This document shows positions 30,111 to 38,596 of a stretch of 64,000 nt of DNA, in pieces. The stretch spans positions 193,666-257,665 of the forward strand of contig NZ_JAKNQY010000003.1 of assembly GCF_024494355.1 (NCBI RefSeq). Reading direction: 5' to 3'. How positions within the stretch are numbered: the first letter of the stretch is position 1; each line of letters opens with the position of its first letter. Under the pieces are notes generated by a model. The model made no database searches and was not told the DNA's origin. It worked only from the letters and a program-made list of their open reading frames with translations. This stretch comes from Pseudomonas sp. Q11. Lineage in GTDB: Bacteria; Pseudomonadota; Gammaproteobacteria; Pseudomonadales; Pseudomonadaceae. A program made the position numbers and the translations under genes.

Positions 30111-33100
30111 GTGGAACATACCCCCTTAACAACGTCTTATGACTTACCGCCGGCCGACAGCGCCGTGGTGCCGGATGCCCGGCTGGTCAGCCAACTCCAG
30201 GCTTCGCAGCAACACATGATCCGCCTGAACGACGCCATCCCACGGCCTTCCAATGTGCTGAGGCAACACCTGGATTATTGGTTCAGGAGAACCTTCCCTG
30301 CGTTGGCCAGCAGCGTGACGGTGCACGCGCTGTCCGTGCGAACGCTGCGAGAAGAGACGACCCTGCCTGCGCAGCGCACAGCCGGCGGCCCGACAACCCG
30401 TCGGACGGTGATGGACATCCTCTTCCTCGAGACGCTTTTGTTGCAAGCCGTCGCCGGCAGGATCGATCCGCGCGCGTTCTTCCGTGACCTGAACAGCATC
30501 GAGATTGTCACCCGCAGGGACAGCGCCACCGCAGCCCCCGTCGCCCTGAACGAGCGCGCCGTGAAAACTGAAATCAAACGACTGATCAGTACCACGCCGG
30601 CGCTCTATGAACGACTGCTCACCCGTGCATTGGATGAGTTCTGGAACAAGCCGGCCGACTTCAGCCAGAACCACAACGTCGGCGACTGGCTGGCGGATGA
30701 ACTCGCCAGGCAACTCAAGGCCCAGGCCGATCTTCACTGGCTGGACGAGAGGTTGAGCCCGCAGATGCACCAGGCGCTGACCGACTATGCGTTGTCGGCA
30801 CCGGACGCGGCGTCTCGCGCACAGTTGGCGGAGCGGATCCGACCCGGGGTCTTCAGCCTGGGGATCACACCCCGCCGGTGGAGCTTCAGCGTACCGGTGT
30901 CGGGCGCCGTGGCCTTGTCGCGATATGACAACGCCAGCGATCCGGGGGCTGCCGTGCTGTACCGCCCGGGCCAGCCGCTGCAACTGTACGACACGCTGGC
31001 GGCACTCAAGGCCGGCCTGGCGCAAGACGGCAACGCTGGGGATGAAGTCGACACCGCACCTGTCACCGAGCACTTCCTCGCGCGCCTGGTCACGGAACTG
31101 CGGGCGGCGCAAAAAATCGCCGTGGGCACTGCCGTGCTGGAAGGTCCGGCGGCGTCGGAAGAAATCACCGCCTGGATGAACAGGATCGACGTGGCGGCGG
31201 ACATCGGCCACAAGCTGGACCTGGCGAGCGCCATGGACGAGCGCGAGTTGCGGCTGAACCTGAAGAGACTCAATGATTGGCTGCACGGCAACCCGCACGT
31301 CACCGCCAGTGATCGCCTGGCGTGGTGGGCGGCGACGCGGGCCCTGCACAAAACCCTGACAGATCTGCCCCCGCCGCCGGACCCGGTGACGCTGGCCACC
31401 GCGGACGCGCTTCGGGACCGGACCCGTCAGCTGCTCGCCGACGTCATCAAGGCGAAATACCCGCCGGTCGACCCTGAGGACGTGTCCCTGAGCATCAGAA
31501 AAACCGTGGTCGACCCCCACGCACCGACGGGGAGCTCGCCGTTTGGCTCCGGGGTCTCGCAAGGCAGCGAGAGGGGAATCGTCGATGACCGTCGTTCCCT
31601 GACGCAGTGGGCGATGTCCAACCTGACCCAGGACGAACGCAATGCCCCTCACCCAACCGTGGAAGGGCCGCTGAGCTTCGCGCAAATTGTGGAGATCATT
31701 GAAAGGGCGAACATCGGCGCCCGGCTTCCGACCGAGCTGCAACGTGTGGCCCGGGAAGGCCAGGCGCAGTGGATGGCCCTGAAAGCGCAACAGATGCGCG
31801 CCCAGGTGTGGGCTGCCCATATTTCGAGCGACTTGAGGCACGACCGGGACAATACCGGCTTGAAGCTGGTGCTGGCCGCGCTGGACGGCCCGACCGCGGC
31901 GGCGCGCGACAAGGTCAACGGGCACGAGGTGGTGGTCCGCCAACTGCAATGGGGCGACAGCGTGCTGAAGGAATTGCTGGCGTTTGGGGTGAAGACGACG
32001 GCGAGCCGCCCCTCGTTGACGCTATACACACCAGGCGCCCCCGACGGCAAGACGTTCAGGGACGTGGATGCGCCCAGCGCGCGGACGTTGGAAATAACCT
32101 TGGCGAAAACACTCACCGCCACGTCGCAGATGACCCGCTGGCTCATTTCGCACCTGCCGCTGCTCGAACAGGCCAAGCAACTTGCCAGCATGGTACCGAC
32201 CTCGGAGGAGCTGACACTCGAGGAAAAAATCAAGCAAGTCACACAGTCTGTTTTCACGTGGGCCAAGGACCGGGCACAGGATGATTTCGCGAAGACAATC
32301 GCTTCGCCCGTGGTCGAGGGGAATTTATTCAAAGCGTTGCATGAGACGCAAATCGCCCATGGGATCAAGGCGGTGGAGATGTTGACGGTGACCCATGCCG
32401 AGCGCGACAGCACCCGCGCCCAAGAGGGACGCCGCAACGCAGTCATGCTGCTCACGGGTGCGATGTCGATGTTCCCGGCAGGCCGGCTAGGCGGCCTATT
32501 GGGGCGTGCAATCGTGCCGACCATGACCGCGGGTGCCGCGGTGTCGGCGATAGACATCGAGGGCGGCAGTCTCCATCAGTGGACCCATGACTTTATCGCT
32601 GGGCTGGGGGACGTCCTGGCCGAGGCCGGGCAGGACTTGATCATGGCCCGCGCGGGGCGCCGTCGAAGCCAGGCACGCCCGGCATTATCGACCCTGCCCC
32701 ACATGCCCGACCCGAACCTGGAGCCGTTCACTCTCAAAGGATTCGATGGCAAGGGGTTGGTGTCCGAGGGACGCAATCGCTACAGCGACGCAAACGGACA
32801 GGAGTATCTGAAGCTGGGCACGGGTTACTACAGGACCCAGATGCAGGCAGGTGAAAGGATTATCTACGCACCAAACAACCGCACGCACCAACGGACCGTG
32901 ACGTGGGAGAACAGCCAATGGAAAGTTGAAGAACCGCTAGGGTTACGCGGTGGCGGCCCTGTACACAGCCTGCTCGGCTGGACCCCGGAAACCCCTCAAC
33001 AGACAACTCTCAATGCGCTGGTAGAGGGGGCGCTGGTCAAGCATATCTATCGCGACGTCAATGTGATCAATAAGGCAAAGCGTATTTTCCATTCGATGCC

Positions 33101-34205
33101 CGATGAACTGGCCGAACGCATCCTTCGCGAAAGCATGGCGGAGATAGACGTGCCCGATATAGAAACTTATCGCTCGCGGATATACGACCTGAATCAGGGA
33201 TACCTAACTTTTTCGACTCAACAATATGAAACCGGGTATAGCAACCTGGTGGACAAGATGAACGCCTGGAGCATCGTTACCCTCAGTAGCACCCATATAG
33301 AAAGGAACGTACAGCGTGTGCAAATTACGGCCACTCAAAAAATAAAAATTTATGACACGATACTGGCCCACAAAAACGAGTTCTTCAGCGACGATCGGAT
33401 CCAAGCCGATACAACGGTCATCAGCGATAACATTACCGATGCCGTATTCCTGGCCTATACCCCCAGACAAGGAAAAAAAAAGCGAGCCATAGAAAAAATA
33501 GCGAGAGACACCGCGCAGATGCTAGACGCCGTAGAAGCGCAAATGAACGCCAAAGCAACGAGCTTATTTCCGGGGAATGAGCCGGATGCAGTCGCTGCCA
33601 GAAGAAAATACATTGCCTCAGACGAATACTATAACGAGTCGATTGTCGCCCTCAGGGAAGAGAAAGTACGCCGGCACAAACCCGGGCTGCTGACAGAGAT
33701 AAGGAATCATCGAATACCCTACCTGATAGCCAACAGGGGCAAGACACAACGAAGCATGACGCTGGTCTCCGGGGACGATATTAAAAAGTTTACAAATACC
33801 CTCTCTCACTATGAACCCTTCGACATCGACATCGTGACACAGGCCCGTACACATAAAGTGACCGGCACCCAACCTGCCACCACCGCTCCAGCCTTACCCA
33901 AACCAACACCCGCGCCGGACAAGTTCAGGGTAGACATCAGCCCACTGGCCGAAGCACAGATGTCATACGCCAACTTTCCCGAGACAGCCCAGGCGAAGAT
34001 GCTGGAGATCATGGATGACATTCGCGCTGGCAGGGTTACGACCAAGCGAATCAATCGGTATTACTGGTACGACATGGCCCGACTGGCCCCCGGCGGCGGC
34101 CGAGGCGCATGGCGCGCCGCGTTTGAACGCCAGGGCGATACCTGGACGCTGCAAGGGTTTTATGACTATCACGTCAACAAACCTGCGACGGTATGGGGGG
34201 ACTGA
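30111..34205 (+). CDS. Dermonecrotic-toxin/DUF6543-type protein with RelE-like C-terminal domain
   Basis: Protein of 1364 residues resembling the large dermonecrotic-toxin (DUF6543) proteins of pseudomonads. A long helical N-terminal region of alternating charged helices runs to about residue 760. A hydrophobic stretch follows around 780-860 (TGAMSMFPAGRLGGLLG, IVPTMTAGAAV), then a beta-rich module near 880-970 with YLKLGTGYYRTQ and WENSQWKV. A lower-GC helical segment comes next. After a Pro-rich linker (PALPKPTPAP) the last 93 residues have the strand-helix-strand order of RelE/ParE toxins, with GAWRAAFERQGDTW. No signal peptide is visible. GTG 30111 is preferred (AGGAAG upstream). Toxin activity and target are inferred. 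Confidence 0.65.
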   Translation: MEHTPLTTSYDLPPADSAVVPDARLVSQLQASQQHMIRLNDAIPRPSNVLRQHLDYWFRRTFPALASSVTVHALSVRTLREETTLPAQRTAGGPTTRRTVMDILFLETLLLQAVAGRIDPRAFFRDLNSIEIVTRRDSATAAPVALNERAVKTEIKRLISTTPALYERLLTRALDEFWNKPADFSQNHNVGDWLADELARQLKAQADLHWLDERLSPQMHQALTDYALSAPDAASRAQLAERIRPGVFSLGITPRRWSFSVPVSGAVALSRYDNASDPGAAVLYRPGQPLQLYDTLAALKAGLAQDGNAGDEVDTAPVTEHFLARLVTELRAAQKIAVGTAVLEGPAASEEITAWMNRIDVAADIGHKLDLASAMDERELRLNLKRLNDWLHGNPHVTASDRLAWWAATRALHKTLTDLPPPPDPVTLATADALRDRTRQLLADVIKAKYPPVDPEDVSLSIRKTVVDPHAPTGSSPFGSGVSQGSERGIVDDRRSLTQWAMSNLTQDERNAPHPTVEGPLSFAQIVEIIERANIGARLPTELQRVAREGQAQWMALKAQQMRAQVWAAHISSDLRHDRDNTGLKLVLAALDGPTAAARDKVNGHEVVVRQLQWGDSVLKELLAFGVKTTASRPSLTLYTPGAPDGKTFRDVDAPSARTLEITLAKTLTATSQMTRWLISHLPLLEQAKQLASMVPTSEELTLEEKIKQVTQSVFTWAKDRAQDDFAKTIASPVVEGNLFKALHETQIAHGIKAVEMLTVTHAERDSTRAQEGRRNAVMLLTGAMSMFPAGRLGGLLGRAIVPTMTAGAAVSAIDIEGGSLHQWTHDFIAGLGDVLAEAGQDLIMARAGRRRSQARPALSTLPHMPDPNLEPFTLKGFDGKGLVSEGRNRYSDANGQEYLKLGTGYYRTQMQAGERIIYAPNNRTHQRTVTWENSQWKVEEPLGLRGGGPVHSLLGWTPETPQQTTLNALVEGALVKHIYRDVNVINKAKRIFHSMPDELAERILRESMAEIDVPDIETYRSRIYDLNQGYLTFSTQQYETGYSNLVDKMNAWSIVTLSSTHIERNVQRVQITATQKIKIYDTILAHKNEFFSDDRIQADTTVISDNITDAVFLAYTPRQGKKKRAIEKIARDTAQMLDAVEAQMNAKATSLFPGNEPDAVAARRKYIASDEYYNESIVALREEKVRRHKPGLLTEIRNHRIPYLIANRGKTQRSMTLVSGDDIKKFTNTLSHYEPFDIDIVTQARTHKVTGTQPATTAPALPKPTPAPDKFRVDISPLAEAQMSYANFPETAQAKMLEIMDDIRAGRVTTKRINRYYWYDMARLAPGGGRGAWRAAFERQGDTWTLQGFYDYHVNKPATVWGD

Positions 34206-34220
34206 AAGAGCCCCACAAGG

Positions 34221-34346
34221 TCATGACGGGGCCATGAATGCAGGATCGTCTCCTGCCTCCTCCATGCACGCATCCAGATAATTAGCCATGTCCTCTTCGG
34301 TCTTGAGGTACTCGGCAGAGTCCCAACGAGTGAATTGTTCGGTCAT
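34221..34346 (-). pseudogene. Truncated COG3636 addiction-module antidote gene
   Basis: A 41-codon frame starting MTEQFTRWDSAEYLKTEEDM with an AGGAG site 8 bases before the ATG. The sequence matches the N-terminus of COG3636 addiction-module antidotes, which continue past EEAGDDPAF into a helix-turn-helix of about 60 more residues. Here it goes off the family after DDPAF and stops three residues later, 16 bases from the toxin-like gene's stop. The DNA-binding half and any partner killer gene are missing. It is probably a remnant cut when the toxin region was inserted or rearranged; it could still be translated. Confidence 0.8.
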
Positions 34347-34388
34347 GGATTTTGCTCCTGCCAGGATTTCGTTCAAGTTTGTATCACG

Positions 34389-35312
34389 TCATCCTTCGAT
34401 GGTCCCGGGAAGCTCAGGTGCGCATTGATCACCATCGGTCAACAACGCCACAAACGCCGCCGCCATCGGCGAACGCTGATCCTTGCGCAGCACCAGCCAC
34501 ACCGCCGACACCGCCGCCGGGTCGAGCAGCGGCCGATAGACCACCCCATCGATACGCATCCGTTGGTAAGACGCCGGCAGTACCGAGACCCCCAGCCCCG
34601 CCGCGACCAAGCCAATGATGGTCATGGCCTCGCCGGCTTCCTGGGCGAAGTGCGGGCTGAAGCCGACGTCGCGGGCCAGGTTCAGCAGTTGTGCGTAGAG
34701 GCCGCTGCCGTAACTGCGCGGAAAAAACACGAACGGCTCCTGGGCCAAGGCCGAGAGAAACAGGCCGTCTTCATTGCCTTGGGCCAGTGGATGCTTGGCG
34801 CTGAGCACGGCCACCAACGGCTCACGGCTGAGTTCGATTTCCGTCAAGGCTTCGGGCAACGGCAACGGCCGCATGATGCCCACCTCGATCACGTCATCCA
34901 CCAGTGCATCGGCCACTTGGGTACTGCTCATTTCCCGCAGGTTCAGGTGCACGGCCGGGAAGCGCTGGCGGAACGAAAAGATCGCCTGGGGGATGGTGGA
35001 ATTGAAGGGCGCCGATGAAGTGAAGCCGATTTTCAGCTCGCCCAGTTCGCCCAACTGGGCTCGGCGGGCCACGTCGGCGGCCTTGTCGACCTGGGCCAAT
35101 ATCCTGCGCGCCTCTTCGAGGAACAATCGCCCGGCTTCGCTCAGTTCGACGCGACGATTGGTGCGGTCGAACAGCCGCGCGCCGATCTCCTGCTCCAGCG
35201 CCTGGATCTGCTGGCTCAAGGGCGGCTGGGAGATGCCCAACGCCAGTGCGGCGCGGCCAAAATGCAATTCTTCGGCCACGGCAATGAAGTAACGCAGGTG
35301 ACGTAATTCCAT
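34389..35312 (-). CDS. LysR-family transcriptional regulator (BenM/CatM/CbbR-like)
   Basis: LysR regulator of 307 residues: winged HTH at residues 1-60 (MELRHLRYFIAVAEELHFGRAA, LGISQPPLSQQIQALEQEIG) and a periplasmic-binding-protein-like effector domain with GFTSSAPFNSTIP and a GLGVSVLPAS hinge. It is divergent from the MFS transporter gene across 118 bp, the usual layout for a regulator controlling its neighbour. The ligand is probably a small organic acid or aromatic compound, but this cannot be read from sequence. Confidence 0.9.
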   Translation of the reverse strand: MELRHLRYFIAVAEELHFGRAALALGISQPPLSQQIQALEQEIGARLFDRTNRRVELSEAGRLFLEEARRILAQVDKAADVARRAQLGELGELKIGFTSSAPFNSTIPQAIFSFRQRFPAVHLNLREMSSTQVADALVDDVIEVGIMRPLPLPEALTEIELSREPLVAVLSAKHPLAQGNEDGLFLSALAQEPFVFFPRSYGSGLYAQLLNLARDVGFSPHFAQEAGEAMTIIGLVAAGLGVSVLPASYQRMRIDGVVYRPLLDPAAVSAVWLVLRKDQRSPMAAAFVALLTDGDQCAPELPGTIEG

Positions 35313-35353
35313 GGACAGCCCATTAGGTCGTAAAACGTCTCAAACAGGTCGAA

Positions 35354-35363
35354 CAATATATTG
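35354..35363. promoter_or_regulatory. AT-rich palindrome between LysR and MFS genes
   Basis: CAATATATTG is a perfect 10-base palindrome in the 118-bp divergent gap, about 40 bases from the LysR start. It is a candidate half of a LysR binding site or a shared -10 region. Confidence 0.3.
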
Positions 35364-35430
35364 GATAGAAACATTAACCAGCTATATTCTTTTTTCATTG
35401 CCTGCCTGTCCGTGTCCCTTGAGGTCCACC

Positions 35431-36705
35431 GTGAAAACTGCCGCCGCTCCCCTGGCCCATGAAATCCCGCCTCCCGCCGATAATGTTGCCGCCGAACGGA
35501 ACGACATCTACATCGAAAAAGGCACCCCGCTGTTCATGCGTACGGTGATGGCGTTGTTCTGTGGCGGTTTTGCGACCTTCGCCCTGTTGTATTGCGTGCA
35601 GCCGATGATGCCGCTGCTGTCCGAAGAGTTTTCCATCAATGCCGCGCAGAGCAGCCTGATCCTGTCGGTGGCGACCGGCCTGCTCGCCATCGGCTTGCTG
35701 ATCACAGGCCCGATTTCTGATCGCATCGGCCGCAAGTCGTTGATGGTCGCGGCGCTGTTCGCCGCGGCGCTGTGCACCATTGCCAGTGCGCTGATGCCAA
35801 CCTGGCAAAGTGTACTGGTGCTGCGCGCCTTGGTCGGGCTGTCGTTGAGCGGCGTGGCGGCGGTCGCGATGACCTACCTGGGTGAAGAAATCCATCCCAG
35901 GCACATCGGCCTGGCGATGGGTTTGTACATTGCCGGCAATGCCATCGGTGGTATGAGCGGCCGTTTGATCGCCGGGGTGTTGATTGATTTCGTGAGCTGG
36001 CACACCGCGATGCTGGTGATCGGTGGCCTGGCGCTGATCGCGGCGGCGGTGTTCTGGAGAATTCTTCCCGAGTCGCGCAATTTCCGCCCCCGCTCACTGC
36101 ACCCGCGCAGCTTGCTGGACGGTTTCACCATGCACTTTCGCGACGCCGGGTTGCCGCTGCTGTTTCTTGAAGCCTTCGTGTTGATGGGCGCGTTCGTGAC
36201 GCTGTTCAACTACATCGGCTACCGCTTGCTGGTTGCGCCTTATCATTTGGATCAGGCCTCCGTCGGGTTGCTGGCGGTGGTGTACCTGTCGGGCATCTAC
36301 AGCTCGGCGAAAGTCGGCGCCCTGGCCGACAAACTCGGGCGCCGCAAAATGCTCTGGGCGACCATCGCGCTGATGCTGGCTGGCCTCGCGCTGACCATGG
36401 CCACGCCGCTATGGCTGGTGATCCTGGGCATGCTGGTGTTCACCTTCGGCTTCTTCGGCGCCCACTCGGTTGCCAGCAGCTGGATCGGTCGCCGCGCCCT
36501 CAAGGCCAAGGGCCAGGCGTCGTCGCTTTATCTGTTCAGCTACTACGCCGGATCCAGCGTCGCGGGGACAGCGGGCGGCGTGGCCTGGCACCTGGGCGGC
36601 TGGAACGGAATCGGCCTGTTCATCGGTGGCTTGCTGGTGATTGCGTTGTGGGTGGCGGTGAAGCTGGCGAAGTTGCCGTTGTTGCCGGGGAATGTGCAGG
36701 TCTAG
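35431..36705 (+). CDS. Major facilitator superfamily transporter
   Basis: Inner-membrane MFS permease of 424 residues with 12 predicted helices. A 35-residue hydrophilic N-terminal tail precedes the first helix (FCGGFATFALLYCVQPMMPLL). The loop 2-3 signature is GPISDRIGRKSLM and its repeat in the second half is GALADKLGRRKML. The overall pattern resembles the YnfM/drug:H+ antiporter type of exporters. GTG 35431 is the start, with GAGG 7 bases upstream. The divergent LysR gene probably regulates it. The substrate is unknown. Confidence 0.88.
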   Translation: MKTAAAPLAHEIPPPADNVAAERNDIYIEKGTPLFMRTVMALFCGGFATFALLYCVQPMMPLLSEEFSINAAQSSLILSVATGLLAIGLLITGPISDRIGRKSLMVAALFAAALCTIASALMPTWQSVLVLRALVGLSLSGVAAVAMTYLGEEIHPRHIGLAMGLYIAGNAIGGMSGRLIAGVLIDFVSWHTAMLVIGGLALIAAAVFWRILPESRNFRPRSLHPRSLLDGFTMHFRDAGLPLLFLEAFVLMGAFVTLFNYIGYRLLVAPYHLDQASVGLLAVVYLSGIYSSAKVGALADKLGRRKMLWATIALMLAGLALTMATPLWLVILGMLVFTFGFFGAHSVASSWIGRRALKAKGQASSLYLFSYYAGSSVAGTAGGVAWHLGGWNGIGLFIGGLLVIALWVAVKLAKLPLLPGNVQV

Positions 36706-37037
36706 CCATGGCGCAAGCCCGGTGCAAACTTGAGACAGAGCACCTACTTTGTGGCGAGGGAGTGCTATGCCACGGACTTAAAGACCGAACGCAATCCCGT
36801 GGCGAGGGAGCTTGCTCCCGCTGGGTGGCGCAGCCGCCCCAAAATCAGACACCGCGGTGCAACAGGTGAATCCTGCAAACCGGTTTACGACTGCTACGCA
36901 GCCGAGCGGGAGCAAGCTCCCTCGCCACAGAAACCTGTGTGCGCCCAAACCCTGTGCGTCCCTCTGGGAAACATGTCGCTGCCCCACTCCCACCAACCCA
37001 CAAAGGCCCCTCATACCCTGGTCAGAACTGCTGTGTG
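36706..37037. other. Gene-free gap between MFS and T2SS genes
   Basis: 332 bases between convergent genes. The only recognisable element is the REP-type repeat at 36799-36928; no credible coding frame was found. Confidence 0.65.
36799..36928. repeat. REP-type inverted repeat, GTGGCGAGGGAGC family
   Basis: Left arm GTGGCGAGGGAGCTTGCTCC and right arm GGAGCAAGCTCCCTCGCCAC in inverted orientation, same family as the outer element at 14925-15077. The centre contains CAGCCGCCCC and further short dyads. Confidence 0.85.
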
Positions 37038-37493
37038 TCATTGATGCAAAACCACTCGCGCGACCAACACACCATTCTCCACTTCCAGCGTCAGCGACCG
37101 CAGGACCGCCCCCTCCCGCTCTTGTTGATCCAACCACTGAAGCAACGCATTCGCATCACCACTGACGGCGAGTCGCAACGAGTCGCCGTCGACCTCCATT
37201 TCCGCCATGTCCAAGCCCGTCGCTGTCGCACTTTCATTGACGCGCACCGACAAGGGCCGAGTGGCGGCAGTCGTATCCCGGGTGGGTTCGGCGCGCTGGA
37301 TACGGGCGTTCAGTTCGGCCTGTTGGCGATGCTGTCGTTCGGCAACCTCTAACCGTTGCCTGGCCGGTTGCCACATCGCGGTGTAAGCCAGCGCCACCGA
37401 CAACAACCCGGCAAGCCCCAGCAACAGCCCTTGTTCTTGGCGCGATAGGCTTTCCCAGGTCTGTTTCAAGACCCGCCATCCATTGACGCTCAT
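37038..37493 (-). CDS. gspM: Type II secretion protein GspM
   Basis: Inner-membrane platform protein of 151 residues. It has a short cytoplasmic N-terminus, one membrane helix (LLLGLAGLLSVALAYTAMW, about 24-42), a coiled-coil (RLEVAERQHRQQAELNARIQ) and a C-terminal ferredoxin-like domain. It interacts with GspL. It is the last gene of the gspC-M run; its ATG overlaps the gspL stop. No gspN follows. Confidence 0.87.
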   Translation of the reverse strand: MSVNGWRVLKQTWESLSRQEQGLLLGLAGLLSVALAYTAMWQPARQRLEVAERQHRQQAELNARIQRAEPTRDTTAATRPLSVRVNESATATGLDMAEMEVDGDSLRLAVSGDANALLQWLDQQEREGAVLRSLTLEVENGVLVARVVLHQ

Positions 37494-38596
37494 CAACTGT
37501 TCTCCAGTGTGAGGATGGCCTGCACGCGATTGTTCTGCTTGCTGGCGCTGCCCAGGGTGACGGGCAAGCCGTTTTGCTGCCCGCGTTCACGCAACTGTTC
37601 CAGTTCGACGAAACTGTTCGCCGTCAGCTGGATTTTCCAGCCTTCGCCTTCGCGAAAATCGATGCGCTGCACCTCGACGTTGCTGGCGCCAATGACCTGC
37701 TCGGTCAGACGGGCCAGACGTGCGACCTGAGTGTCGTGGCTTTGCCCGCGCCGACTCTGCAATGCCTGGAACTGCGCCGCCAGGTCGACGATCCGCGCCT
37801 GCCCGGGATACAGCGACCTGAACCGCTGCTCACTTTGGGCATACAAAAGCCGGGTTTCGCTTTCAAGAAAACGTACACGGGCGTCGCTGAAGGCCCAGGT
37901 GAGCACCAACATGCCCAATGCCGTCGCCGAAGCGCCACGCCATGGCAGCGGGCTTCGGCGTCGACGAAACTCACCTTGCAACAGATCGACGGGTCGTCCA
38001 CCCGCGTTCAGCAGCCATTCATCGATACCCGGGCAATCACGCTCTTCGTCCAGCCAGTGGATGTCCTCGGGCAGGCCGGGCTTGAGCGCCGCCAAGGCCC
38101 GTACCGACAACGCCGCCCGCGCAGGCAGCCCTGCACCTAACAACCAACGCCCGAACCAGCGCACGCCCAATGCCTGGTCATCGGCAAGCAGGTCGGCGTC
38201 GACATGCACCGCCCGCGTATCGATGCCTTGCTCGGCGAGCAGCGACAGCAGCGCCTGGAACCGGGCGCGCTCCGTCACCATCAGCGGATAGCGGTGCTGA
38301 CGGTCCCGCGGGCCGATGCTGATGTGCAGCGCCTCCAGGTTTTCACTCAGTTGTTCTTCGATGGCGAATGCCAGGGCCTGGGGCCGGGGCTGGCGTCGAG
38401 AGGGCCACGGATCGCTGCGCAACCAGCTGCACATTTCCATCGGCAACAGCACATCGACGGCCCGGCCGCTCAACTCGCCGGCCGCCTCGTGCAAAGGCAG
38501 TCGACGCCGCTCGCCGGTGGGCGACCACACGCAGCACGGCCAGTTGGCGCAAGGCGCGTCCAGGCCCTCGGCTGTCAGGTAAAGCCAGGTTTTCAT
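37493..38596 (-). CDS. gspL: Type II secretion protein GspL
   Basis: Protein of 367 residues. The N-terminal actin-like cytoplasmic domain (about 1-225) recruits the GspE ATPase, followed by a membrane helix (ATALGMLVLTWAFSDARV region) and a periplasmic coiled-coil plus ferredoxin-like domain ending VTLGSASKQNNRVQAILTLE. ATG 38596 overlaps the gspK stop as TGATG. Length and layout are normal for the family. Confidence 0.88.
   Translation of the reverse strand: MKTWLYLTAEGLDAPCANWPCCVWSPTGERRRLPLHEAAGELSGRAVDVLLPMEMCSWLRSDPWPSRRQPRPQALAFAIEEQLSENLEALHISIGPRDRQHRYPLMVTERARFQALLSLLAEQGIDTRAVHVDADLLADDQALGVRWFGRWLLGAGLPARAALSVRALAALKPGLPEDIHWLDEERDCPGIDEWLLNAGGRPVDLLQGEFRRRRSPLPWRGASATALGMLVLTWAFSDARVRFLESETRLLYAQSEQRFRSLYPGQARIVDLAAQFQALQSRRGQSHDTQVARLARLTEQVIGASNVEVQRIDFREGEGWKIQLTANSFVELEQLRERGQQNGLPVTLGSASKQNNRVQAILTLENS

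Noticed and set aside
30144..31949. 601-codon open frame on the minus strand inside the toxin-like gene
   Set aside because: Low-complexity Arg/Gly/Val/His-rich product typical of the antisense frame of a GC-rich gene; no motif or start signal. The plus-strand frame is continuous over 4 kb and resembles a known protein type.
27947..34205. A complete type VI secretion locus
   Set aside because: Only a PAAR-like gene is present; no sheath, baseplate, Hcp, VgrG or ClpV gene occurs in the window.
34221..34346. Antidote fragment as a functional immunity gene for the toxin
   Set aside because: It lacks the helix-turn-helix half of the COG3636 family and is convergent with the toxin gene; recorded as a pseudogene instead.
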